From Euglena gracilis (lineage: Eukaryota > Euglenida > Euglenophyceae > Euglenales): DNA of 64,000 bases. Positions 53,733-64,000 of this stretch are shown one piece after another. The notes under the pieces are model-generated. The model searched no databases. It saw nothing but the letters and a program-made list of their open reading frames with translations, and had not been told where the DNA came from. Made by a program: the position numbers and the translations under genes. The stretch covers positions 58,335,804 through 58,399,803 of the forward strand of contig CP154955.1 in the NCBI GenBank assembly GCA_039621445.1, given 5' to 3'. Position 1 is the first letter of the stretch, and every line of letters starts with the position of its first letter.

Positions 53733-56700
53733 TTAACTTGGTTCATCTGAGAAGGGAGTGGGAATTTCAAACTCTATGGAGGGAGTGTTTGGGGGGGGGG
53801 CGCAACTGGGTAAACAACAGCTTTTGAACCAAGGACGCGCGGCGATCCACAACTTCTCCCCGTCCCCCACGCGGCTGCACGCGACGTACAGCTGGCCGTG
53901 GGAGAACACCGGCGACGGCAACCACAGCCCCACCCGCTCGAACGTCTGGCCCTGCGCCTTGTTGATGGTCATGCAGTAGGCCAGGCGCACGGGGTACTGT
54001 CGGCGGGTGAAGGGCAGGTTGCCGTCGGTGTTCTCCGCGGAGGTCAGGTTGATGCGCGGCACGCAGACGGTGTCCCCCTTCCGCGGGCCGCTCACCAGCT
54101 TCACCTGCACGCTCCGGCGGCGCAGCGCGACGACGATGGCCCGGGTGCCGTTCATCACGCCCTCGTTGCGGTTGAGGTTGCGGATGAAGACGACGGGCGC
54201 GCCGAGCTTCAGGATCAGCTTGTGCGGCGGCAGCCCAGGCGGCGTCAGCGAGTTGAGGAGCTCCACCGAGTAGCGCTCCTCCAGCTCCGCGTGCTCGGGG
54301 CCGAAGCAGTCGGCGCTGAGGTACGGGACCTGCTCACCCTGCATGACGTCGAGGACCCTGTCGTTCAGGTCGTCAACGTACTTGTTGAGGGTGCTCAAGA
54401 TGCACGCGCTCTGCGCCACCGCAGCCGACTCCCGCAGCCCCGGGAAGACCTTGTCCACCATGTCCATCGGCGCGTCCATGTCAACTCGCATGCGCGCCGG
54501 GACGGTGATGGCGGTCTGCTTGCCGTCGCCGATGTCCAATAGCCACTGCGCGAACTCCTTCATTCGCTGCGCTGCTTCCGGCTGCTCCACCAGGCGCGCC
54601 ACCCGCATGTTGGTCGTCATCTTCAGCACGGTGAAGTGACGCCACAGGTGGGACTCCCGCACGGTGGAGTTGACGATCTGCCCGCGCCCGGCCTTGGTGA
54701 GGACGGGGGTGAGCTGCCGGAAGTCGCCGGACAGGACCACAACCTTGCCGCCGAAGGGAACGTCGTTGAGTCGCGTGTCCTGCAGCCGCATGATGTCGCG
54801 AAGGAGGCTGTCGATGAGCTCGTACATCTCCTTGCGGCCCATGGTGGCCTCGTCGATGACGATGAGGTTGGCGTCGCGAAGCACCTTGGCGCGCTCGGTG
54901 TGGATGGCGATGTTGCTCTTCGGCTCCTTGTCCACCATGGGCACCGGGACGCCGAAGCGGCTGTGCGCGGTGGTACCGCCCGGCAGCAGGAGGGCCGCGA
55001 TGCCGGTGAGCGCCGTCGCAATGACGGTGCATTGGAACTTTTTAAAAAGAATATCGGGGAAGAAAAATATAATGTGGGAAATCTGAAAAAAAGCTGATTA
55101 AATCGGTGGAAGTTTTTTTGGTATCTCTCCGAAGCTTATAAACTTCCTGGTTTTTCATGCCTCAAAAAGCTGATTAAATCAGCGGAAGTTTTTTTGTATC
55201 CATGTGAAGCAATTGGCTGGGATGCTACCAAAAACTAAGCGTCACGCTTGTTCCAATGCAGTTAGCAATTTTGCCCTCACCACGAACATGCGCCAGGAGG
55301 AGGTCCAGGATGAACGTCTTGCCGCAGCCACCACAGGCGTACAGGAAGAAGCACTTCGGGTCGGTGGCGGGCTTGGCGAGGGCGGCCAGGACGGTGTTCA
55401 CGACGCTGCGCTGCTCGGCATTGCACTGCGCCAGCATGGTGCTGGCCTTGTCCTTCTCCACGGTGGCGTCGTAGCAGGTCTCCATGCGGCGGCACTCCGG
55501 CACGGACGAGGCTTGGCGTGGGGGGCGAGGGAACGGCATGTCGGAGAACTCGCGTAGCGAAGAGCCCTGCGCCTGCAGCAGCTGCTCGATGTCCCACAGC
55601 GCCTCGTTCTCGAGCTCGGCGTCCGTGGAGTCCAGGTTGTCGCGCCGCCGCCGGAAGACCTTGTCCTCCGTCATCTTCTCCTTGAACTTCCGCCAAAGCG
55701 TTATCGCGCTTCTTGGGCGGTTGAAGTCCAGGATGATGGCGAACAGCGACCGCAGCTGTGCGGGCATCAGGAACCCGGCGGCCTCTGCCATGCATCGCGT
55801 CCACTCCTCGTCGTCCTGCAGCAGGCCGCGGCGAACGCAGGCGTCCTGGAACGTCGCCGAGACGTGGTTGTCCACCGTGCGCAGCGCCTCCCACGATGTT
55901 GCCCCCTTGACGTGATGCAGCAGCATGCGCAGGTAGTACTTCTCTCCTTGTCGCGGCGAGACGAAGTACACGCGGCCGATGGCGGCTGTCTGGTCGGGGT
56001 TGGCGCGCCGCGTCCACATGCCTCCGTCGATGCGGTACTCGGAGGGGAAGTCGGCGTAGGTTAGGTGGCGGCCGTCGGTGCGGTGCTGGTTGTACTCCAG
56101 CCACTGCGTCAGCGCCGTGTGGTCTGCGCGCTCGGCCACCTCTGCGAGGTTCTCCGCCTCATCGAACGTCACAGTGTGCTGGCCGGGCAGGTGGATGGGC
56201 AGCCGCATGACGCTGGGGTGGTTGCCGTGGAGGTCGAAGGACAGGAACCGCCACATGGCCTCGCTGGTGGAGATGTAGCGGCCCTCCTGCCACCGGACGA
56301 TCTCGTCGACATCCTCCACCACAGTCGGCTGCGCCTGTAGCTCCGCCTCGGCAGTGCCTTCCACCGTCTCGCAGACGTTGGCCGCGTAGTCCGCTGCGAT
56401 CTGCACCTCCGCGCGGTCGCCACCCTTGTGAATGTACTTGTGCAAGTACTTCACGGCGTGGAGCGTGCTGCAGACCTCGACGTTCAGGTGGCAGCCGAAC
56501 TTGAGGAGCAGGGCGCGGTTGTACGGCACCACCCAGCGGTCGTCGACTGCGATGCCGCGGTGGTTGATGTAGGTGGCGGCGCAGCGGCGGCGGTACAGCG
56601 GGTAGCCGTCGGCGTCCTCCTCGGTCTGATCCTGCCGCCGCTTGGGGAACCGCCGGCTGCACTTGCCCTTCTTGTTGATGCACGGCGCACGGGTGTCGTA

Positions 56701-59700
56701 GCCGACGCAGGGGTTGTGCAACATGTGCCGCATGACCAAGTCGTGCAGCTGGGGCTCGGCGATGGGGTCGGGGATCTCGGCGCACGCGACGTTGTCGTAG
56801 TCACTCGGGGTGGACAGCTTGCCATCGCCGGCGAAGAAGAGGAGGATGTGGGCGTGGGGCAGCCCGCGCTTCTGCCACTCCACGGCGTAGAGGTGCCCGG
56901 CGTGGCGGCCGAGGACGCCGTTTCGTAGGTCGGCCATCAGCTCCTTCAGCTTCAGGTGGAAGACGCGGGTGGTGACGTCGAACTGTTGCGAAGCATTCTG
57001 GCCAGGCGGAACAGCAGCGGTCACCTCCTTCCACTGCGAGTTTATCACCAGGTTCCAAAACCCACGTTTCTCTTTAAAAAAACGTATTCGGACACATGCC
57101 AAAAAGCTGATTAAATCGGCAGAAGTTTTTTTGTGCATTCATCTCAAGCATTTGGTCTTTGGTCAATTTCAGAAAAAAGCTGATTAAATCGGCGGAAGTT
57201 TTTTTGTGCAAGCTTTTGGCCTTTGGTCAATTTCAGAAAAAAGCTGATTAAATCGGCAGAAGTTTTTGCGTATCCATCAAAATGGTGATCACGAGTATTG
57301 GAACCTGGATGCGGTGACGGTGATGAACAGGTCCGCCTTGCCCATCTTGCGCACGATGGCCATGCCGTCGTGGTACAACTGCGTCATGTACCGTGGTCCG
57401 CCCACGAAGGTGCTGGGCAGGACGGTACGGCGGCCCACGGAGGCGGAGGGGGTGCCCTGCGTGGATTGCGTCACGACGTCCTGGTAGCACTCGGCGCGGA
57501 TGGTGGACTGGTTGTTCCGCAACCACGTCAGCTTCTGCTGCTCCACCTTCGCCCACTGCACCACAATCCACTCCTGGTACAGCGCGCCGCACTGCTGCAG
57601 GTAGGAGGGGCTGAACGCGTCGGGCCGCGTCATCAGGTAGTACTTCACGTACTCCCGAAGGGTGACCTCGTTTTTCCGCGCGTTGGGTCGGCGCTCCAGC
57701 TGCAGGTCGGCGACGTTCATGCGTGTTGGTCGGCGGCGGGTCGGCTGCACCACAGTCCTCTCGATGCCCGGCGTCCACCCGTAGTCGCCGTAGGGGAAGA
57801 GGAGGACGAAGTGCAGCGGGTCGTAGCAGGGGTGCAGCTCGTTGATGGTGACGAAGCCCGGCCGTTGCCCTCGCACCCGCACGATGATGTCCCGCGGCGT
57901 TGCAGCTGCTCGAGCGTCCAGCTCCGGCAAGAACACGGCCACTTCGCTGGCGGTCGGCTGGTTGTAGCGGCGGCGGTCCACGTTGTTGCCGATGTTGCTC
58001 GCGATCCGCATGACGAAGCTGAAGGATGGCTTCTTTCTAATCACCGGACAAAGGAACCCATGGGTGGACAGCGTCGGAAAACATTGCAAAAAGAAGTTGT
58101 TTTCATGGTGCTTGATCTTTGTTTTGACCATTGCGTGTCTGCAAAAGTGGACATTTATAGGAGTGAGCAAATTGCAAAAAGTGGAAATGAGATTCCTCTC
58201 TGGATTCTGACAGAAGCCACAGTGGGGTCGTGAATGTCCGATGCGCGCTCGATGATCTGCACATACGGGTTCACCTCCTGCAGCATCTCGGTCAGCTGTC
58301 GCACAACCTCCGCGCGCAGCCGCTCCCCCCAACGCAACCGCGTACGTGCATCCACCTGCGCCTGTGTGTCCAGGACGTACAGCTGCGCGCAGGAGTGGGG
58401 CAGCCCCGGCGGCGGCACCAACGCGCCCATGCGGTGGTGGACGGTGCCGTTGATCCTGAAGCTCTGCACGCCGGTGGGGAACTGCCGTGCCATCAAGTTG
58501 TTGCACCTTTGAAGGACCTAAACTTAAAAAAAGATCGGCAACTGCCCCAGATATGAAAGGTATGAAAGTCAGAAACAAAAGTCAGAAACGTGCAAAAAAA
58601 CAAAACTGATGCAACAAATTGGCTTCCACACGCGCCGTCGTGGAGGCCATGTTCAATGCGGCGTTGTAGAGCCGCATGCGCTCCAGGACGTGGCGGCTCT
58701 CCGGCACCCGACGGTTGAGGATGTCGTCGAGGTACTGCGGCGGCCGATGAAGGGCTGGCAGAACAACTTTTCCTTGTTCGCAGCACAGCCCCTCGGCCTC
58801 CCCCTTCCACCGCATCGCTCCGCACCGCCAGCAAATGACGTCGCCCATGTTCCCGACGTCGGAGGGCAGCACGTGGGCGAGGTCCTCGCCGCATCGACTG
58901 CGGAACACCGCCACCAGGGCACGGCGTCGGCGTTGACGAACTTCGCGCGCGGATTCCCGCTGCGCGGCAGCACGATGCACAGCACGTCGAGAAACTTCTT
59001 GGCCACGAACCCCTTGCCGATTTCGTTGCTCCTCCGGCGTGAACAACGACATCATTCCGTGTTGTTGTCCCAGAAATGCTTGTACCCTCGACGCCGCCGC
59101 CGCCGCCGATGCGTCCACGGTGGACAACATCAACGGTGACGGCATCATCGCGAGCGCGGCAGGGACTTGCAACGCCGTTGCGGGGCAAACGTTGGACTTG
59201 TCTCGTGTCCAGGGGGGGAAAGGCAAACACCAAAGAACAAATTGCCAGAAAATTACAGGTTATGATCAGGTTTGTTAGGATGCCCTCCCGTCATCTGCCA
59301 AAGTTGTGTGGGACGTCTCATTTCCAGCGGGGGGGGGCACCCGCCGCAAAAGGGTGTGGCCTCAAGCCCGCCACGGAGCTTTACACTTTTAGCCCCAATG
59401 TGCACAAAGTAAACCGTCACACCCAACATGGCAAGTTGCGAAACAAATGGAAATCAAATACAACATTGAACTTGGGACATGGGACATGAGACTGAATGGC
59501 AAACACCAACAACGATGAAAATGCCAACAGGGGACACGGCGTGGCTGACCGGCTGGTGGACATTTTCCATGAAAACTTGCATTCCATCCCAAAACCAACC
59601 TTTGCAACACTTCAAAAGCAACCCACCCAAAAATGGTAATGGCTTTCAGAAATCCACCAACTCGGTCAGCAAAACCCTGTCCCCCTAAGTGCACCTTTGA

Positions 59701-62599
59701 GCCCCCTGGCTCCCGAACCATGCGCACAAAGGCGCAGGGCTCTCCGGTGCACTTTACGGCTCGGCCCCAGAAGCCGACGCGTAACAAAAGCCTGTGATGG
59801 GACCACCCCAGATGGGGACAGGCTTTGTTAACTTATTTGCATTTTTGTTAACGCAAAAGGTATTCTGAATAGAAAATCATCACTCAGAAACGAAGACACT
59901 TGTTGAGCAAACCAATGCAATGTGCGAACAACCCGTGCGGACATTTACAGGTATGGTCAAGTTTGTTAAATACCCTCCCGTCATTGGTCAAAATTGTGTG
60001 GGACGTCTCATTTCCAACGGGGGGGGGGGCACATGCCGCAAAAGGGGTGACCTCAAGCCCACCACGGAGGTTTAGTCTTTTAGCCCCAATGTGCACAAAG
60101 TAAAACGTCACACCCAACATGGCATATTGCGAAACAAATGGTAATCAAATGCAAAGTTGAATGGGACATGGGACATGGGACTGAACGGCAAACACCAACA
60201 AATGATGGAAAGATAAAAATGCCAACAGGGGACACGGCGTGGCTGACCGGCTGGTGGACATTTTCCATGAAAACTTGTACTCCATCCAAAAACCAACCTT
60301 TGCAACTCTCCAAAAAAACCCACCCAAAAATGGTCAAGAATTTAAAAAATCCACCAACTCGGTCAACAAAACCCTGTCCCCCTAAGTGCACCTTTGAGCC
60401 CCCTGGCTCCCGAACCATGCGCACAAAGGCGCAGGGCTCTCCGGTGCACTTTACGGCTCGGCCCCAGAAGCCGAAGCGAAACAAACGCCTGTGACGGGAC
60501 CACCCGGCATGGGGACAGGCTTTGTTTATGTAATCGAAATTTTTTGAATGCAAGCTGAAGTTGAAGGAGGGTGAGGTGTGCAGCTCTTTGTTCCCTCAAA
60601 CAGAAAAACAACTCCACCAAGCAAACCACTTCGATAATATAAACCAGGGGCAAAACGTTTGCCACGTCAGGGAGGTCCTCGGCGGAGGAGGGGCGGCTCC
60701 GGGAGGAAAGAGGCTGAAGGCACCTGCAATTGAAGTGCTTGGGGATGCCGCGGCCTCCGATCTCGGTGATGCAAGCGTACTTGATGATGATGCTTCGTCA
60801 TCTGCAAAGTAGCATACAGGTTTATTTGTGTGTGGCCACGCATCAAAATACCCAAATGAAACAAAATCGCACATAGCCTACATCATTGAGACGCGTGGAA
60901 TAAAATTGTTTCCAAAAGAAGGCACACACCATTCCCAAAGAGTCGTCTTCTCACTCTTGGTGGCGGCAAAGCGGCATCACCTTCATGGGCTGCCTCACCT
61001 GAGAAGAGACGAAAAGCTGGGGGGCTGGGGCTCACTGGCTGGTTTATGGATACCCAGTTTTGCCCTAAATTCCTAAAAATTTACCATCATGGGACGGGGT
61101 TGGGGCCGAAACCTTGCCGGGGCCATAACTTCGGCTGCGTGGCCCGTTTGCCCTTGCTCTAAAAAAAATTTTCTGGGTTTTTGGGGGGGCTCTTTGCAAA
61201 AAACTGTGGGGCTGGGGCTGACTGTCAAAATTTGGTCACCCAGTTTTGGCCTAAATGACCCGGAATGCACATTGTGGGGGGGGGTGGGGGCCGAAAACTT
61301 GCCGGGGCCATAACTTTGGCCCCGTGGCCCGTTTGCCCTTGCTCTAAAAGAATTTTCCAGGGTTTTTGGGGGTGCTCTTTCCAAAAAACTGGGGGGCTGG
61401 GGCTGACTGTCAAAATTTGGTCACCCAGTTTTGGCCTAAATGACCCGGAATGCACATTGTGGGAGGGGGGTGGGGGCCGAAAACTTGCCGGGGCCATAAC
61501 TTTGGCCCCGTGGCCCGTTTGCCCTTGCTCTAAAAGAATTTTCCAGGGTTTTTGGGGGTGCTCTTTCCAAAAAACTGGGGGGCTGGGGCTGACTGTCAAA
61601 ATTTGGTCACCCAGTTTTGGCCTAAATGACCCGGAATGCACATTGTGGGAGGGGGGTGGGGACCGAAAACTTGCCGGGGCCATAACTTTGGCCCCGTGGC
61701 CCGTTTGCCCTTGCTCTAAAAAAATTTTTTAGGGTTTTTGGGGGTGCTCTTTCCAAAAAAACTGGGGGTCTGGGGCTGACTGTCAAAATTTGGTCACCCA
61801 GTTTTGCCTAAATGCCCCGGAATGTACATTGTGGGGGCGGGGGCCGAAAACTTGCCGGGGCCATAACTTTGGCCCCGTGGCCCGTTTGCCCTTGCTCTAA
61901 AAAAATTTTCTGAGGTTTTTGGGGGTGCTCTTTCCAAAAAACCGGGGGGCTGGGGCTGACTGTCAAAATTTGGTCACCCAGTTTTGCCTAAATGACCCGG
62001 AATGTACATTGTGGGGGGGGTGGGGGCCGAAAACTTGCCGGGGCCATAACTTTGGCCCCGTGGCCCGTTTGCCCTTGCTCTAAAAAAATTTTCTAGGGTT
62101 TTTGGGGGTGCTCTTTCCAAAAAACTGGGGGGCTGGGGCTGACTGTCAAAATTTGGTCACCCAGTTTTGGCCTAAATGCCCCGGAATGCACATTGTGGGG
62201 GGGGTGGGAGCCGAAAACTTGCCGGGGCCATAACTTTGGCCCCGTGGCCCGTTTGCCCTTGCCCTAAAAAATTTTTTCTGAGGTTTTTGGAGGTGCTCTT
62301 TCCAAAAAACTGCTCAGCTCAGGCTGACTATCAAATTTTGGTTACCTGGTTTTGGCCTAAATGCCCGGAATGTACGTTGTGGGGGGTGGTTGAGGCCGAA
62401 AAGTTGGCGCGGCCATGACTTTGGCCCGTGGTTGCCGGGGCCACTTGACCTTTCTCTAAAAAGCGCCTTCCAACAAACGCACACCTGCAGTAGCATATTG
62501 GGAACTTCTTCGCGGCGATCGACGTGGGGAAGATGGTGGCGGAGTCGAGCCGGCAGATCCAGGAAGGTGGTACGCCCTCCTTTTGCCTTTACCGCTCAT
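53664..62599 (-). CDS. Helitron RepHel gene D, complete
   Basis: Minus-strand exons: E1 62599-62485, E2 60998-60930, E3 60801-60667, E4 59180-58618, E5 58496-58216, E6 58027-57307, E7 57051-55258, E8 55028-53831, E9 about 53732-53664. It is very close to C in every exon except E1, which is different in sequence but of the same SP-rich type and phase. Intron 1 holds a satellite array, and intron E3/E4 (1.49 kb) holds two copies of the ~580-bp block. No in-frame stop was seen. The role is as for A. Confidence 0.87.
53831..55028 (-). CDS. RepHel D exon E8 (helicase core)
   Basis: Helicase motifs as in C; few amino-acid changes are visible (for example KRLND to TRLND, EDTVC to GDTVC). Confidence 0.9.
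55258..57051 (-). CDS. RepHel D exon E7 (HUH Rep and Walker A)
   Basis: HUH, two-Tyr and GGCGKT motifs intact. Differences from C include CVGFDTHAP to CVGYDTRAP and KYGCHL to KFGCHL. Confidence 0.92.
57307..58027 (-). CDS. RepHel D exon E6
   Basis: SFSFVMRIASNIGNNVDRRR to DLFITVTAS, 721 nt. The downstream join gives TAS-LVINSQWKEV, matching the A/B spacing TSS-MFANSKWKEI. Confidence 0.88.
58216..58496 (-). CDS. RepHel D exon E5
   Basis: LMARQFPTGVQSFRINGTVH to ERASDIHDPTVA, 281 nt. Confidence 0.87.
58618..59180 (-). CDS. RepHel D exon E4 (zinc-ribbon-like N region)
   Basis: CWRCGAMRWKGE...CCEQGKVVLP and RLYNAALNMASTTARVEAN, with a single SLFTPEEQ motif. It has no ATG at its start, which fits translation entering from E3 rather than starting here. 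Confidence 0.85.
59181..60666 (-). other. RepHel D intron E3/E4 with an internal ~690-bp tandem duplication
   Basis: Two copies (from about 59278 and about 59962) of a block ending in ...CTCCGGTGCACTTTACGGCTCG. Paired ends CGTGGCAAACG/CGTTTGCCCCG match at 10 of 11. Confidence 0.75.
60667..60801 (-). CDS. RepHel D exon E3
   Basis: 135 nt as in C: DDEASSSSTLASP to PPPPRTSLT, after acceptor GCTACTTTGCAG. Confidence 0.7.
   Translation of the reverse strand: MTKHHHQVRLHHRDRRPRHPQALQLQVPSASFLPEPPLLRRGPP
60930..60998 (-). CDS. RepHel D exon E2
   Basis: 69 nt, GEAAHEGDAALPPPRVRRRL then FGN, between TCTTCTCAG and GTGTGTGCC. Confidence 0.7.
61030..62460. repeat. 184-bp satellite array (about 8 units) inside RepHel D intron 1
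   Basis: Same family as 46150-47770. The first intron of D is therefore mostly satellite, as in C. Confidence 0.93.
62485..62599 (-). CDS. RepHel D exon E1 (start; basic SP-rich)
   Basis: MSGKGKRRAYHLPGSAGS, then PPPSSPRRSPRRSSQYATA before GTGTGCG; phase 1. It lacks the RTWNEAFG ending of the other E1 copies. Confidence 0.55.
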
Positions 62600-62619
62600 C
62601 ACCTGACGTTGCACATCGT

Positions 62620-63000
62620 CAACTAACAACAGATTGCAGGTTGCAAACCTGCTCTCCCTTGCAAAAAGGTGTCTAGTTTCATCCTGTAATTTGGAAGGCA
62701 GGACGTGGGGTGAACTTGACTTTTCTTCTTGTGACTTGTGAACTTGACTTTTCTTCTTCTGACTTATGGGGTCCAAGCTTCCCCAAGGATTCACTTCGGT
62801 GTGTCCATTTCTTACATTGTCTGAACCCAAAAAAAAGGGTGCAAGAACGAATTTTTTTTTCTGGTTTTGACGGTGGTGGGGCGAACCGAATCCACCGACC
62901 AGTGGCACAGCCTACTGGATTTGTTGTGTTCAGGGGAGTAAGGCTATGTACAGTGGATAGAGTCTGTGCGAGGAATTTTTTTTTTGGATTACTGAATTAG
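62620..63000. other. Upstream flank of RepHel D without recognised gene
   Basis: GACTTTTCTTCTT/GTGACTTGTGAACTTGACTT direct repeat near 62720-62765 and T-runs. Nothing else is seen. Confidence 0.4.
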
Positions 63001-63049
63001 GAATCACCTTTAGCGTGTTGAGATTAACTAACGAAGGCATAGTTACGAA

Positions 63050-63420
63050 CATTTCCAGCATTTCGCAAGCCTGGAAACGCACGCACCGTCTCACGGCGAA
63101 TGCAACGACCCCAACGCTGCAGCCCAGCGACGACGCTTCGACGCCACCAGATGCCCCTACACCACAACTCGCGTCCGCATTCGCCGAAAGCGCGACGGAA
63201 TCTGTCGGCATGGCTCGGGTTATGGTTAGGAGACAAGCACGTAGGCCCGTGCTGACGCACGGGCCGAAATCTCCCGAGCCGAGGGCTACATTTGCAATCC
63301 AGCCCCGTCCTCCAGCTCCCCCGGATACGAAAAATGTGCATTTTTGTAGGCTTGGCCGATCAATTCCCTTTCTTAACTAAATGTCGCCCCCACGGTATCC
63401 CTCCGAGCACCGCTCCCCCC
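63050..63420 (-). promoter_or_regulatory. Hairpin-bearing upstream repeat of RepHel D
   Basis: Hairpin GGCCCGTGC/GCACGGGCC at 63244-63265 and the conserved MPTDSVALSANADA frame starting near 63211, about 600 bp upstream of the D start. Regulatory role inferred. Confidence 0.4.
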
Positions 63421-64000
63421 CCCCCCGAGGTGAGCACCTCCGTGTAGTGGCCGAGCATCACAACTGCACGAAATGCCAAATGCCACGGAATGGGGCTGCA
63501 GGGTGATGCTGGGGCGCCACGGTCTCATCGCTCCAAAAAGAGCCCTTTTTTGGAATCGCCGCCCTCGAAAACCCCCTGCCGGAGCGCGTCAAAGGTTCCA
63601 TGCTCCATGCCACAGAATGGACATTATACTGCCATGGTTCAGGAAAATGCGCGGTGCCGTTTGAGGGTGCCAATGCGTCGGTCAGCCAAAACAAAGGCTT
63701 TCTTTGGAATCACCGCGCTGGAAAACCCCGACCATTCGGGCCCCGCACTGCGAGATGGTGAGGTCCTGCTTTCCTTGCCGGCAACCATCACCATCTTCTT
63801 GTGCTTCGCCCTCTTGGTCCCTTCCTCCCCCTTCCTCTGTCGTGGGAGTCCGACAGCCGGAGCACATAAAGGGCCCCCCATTGCACACACACTCCGAGGT
63901 ATCCCCCTCCCTTTTACCGAGGGGGAGTTTCATTATGTGGCCAGGATAATGCACCATGCAGTTTGAGGGTTCTACTGCGTCGGCCATTCAAAACGCAGGC
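63420..64000. repeat. Diverged upstream repeat blocks at the right edge
   Basis: TTTTTTGGAATCGCCGCCCTCGAAAACCCC...CCGGAGCGCGTC and similar blocks resemble those at 39400-39680 and 44620-44900. Open frames are not convincing genes. Confidence 0.6.

Noticed and set aside
57289-58578. A single 429-codon protein spanning E5 and E6 of RepHel D
   Set aside because: The first half reads E5 in the wrong frame through the intron; the true E5 frame is the one with QFPTGVQSFRINGTV.

Overview
The window is nuclear DNA of a unicellular eukaryote with a large, repeat-rich genome. Nearly all recognisable coding sequence is on the minus strand and belongs to four related Helitron RepHel genes (rolling-circle replication initiator plus PIF1-like helicase). 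I call them A (2448-8232, cut by a 13-N gap at 8233-8245), B (15704-24599), C (28408-38481) and D (53664-62599). A/B are one lineage and C/D another, with more GC-rich codons. Each gene is broken into up to nine exons, called E1-E9 in the order of translation.

The most unusual property is the introns. The first two (E1/E2, E2/E3) are ordinary GT-AG phase-1 introns. The next six have no GT/AG at the only positions that restore a continuous protein. Their two ends are instead inverted repeats of 7-14 bp, and in all six positions the repeats differ between A/B and C/D by compensating changes that preserve pairing. A duplicated host-like gene (1-1790 and 12317-15110) has introns of the same kind, with CAGG...CCTG-type ends. 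Non-GT/AG introns with paired ends, often CAG...CTG, beside GT-AG introns are a described feature of euglenids, so I infer Euglenozoa, perhaps a euglenid, at moderate confidence; no rRNA or conserved marker gene is present to confirm it.

Layout, left to right: 1-1790 host-like gene copy 1; 2448-8232 RepHel A; 8246-12300 tRNA-like SINEs and short tandem repeats; 12317-15110 host-like gene copy 2; 15704-24599 RepHel B; 25100-28370 non-coding DNA and a 10-bp GATGGGTC minisatellite; 28408-38481 RepHel C, whose first intron is filled by a ~184-bp satellite; 38650-50350 upstream hairpin repeats, a 48-bp minisatellite, and three orphan first exons each followed by the same satellite; 50350-53640 a second copy of the 25100-28370 stretch; 53664-62599 RepHel D, again with satellite in intron 1; 63000-64000 upstream hairpin repeat.

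A 12-base word, GCTGATTAAATC, recurs dozens of times, above all in introns and between repeats. The recurring module appears to be: hairpin-bearing upstream region, short basic SP-rich first exon, satellite-filled intron, small exons, then RepHel. Some modules are complete and some are truncated to the first exon plus satellite.
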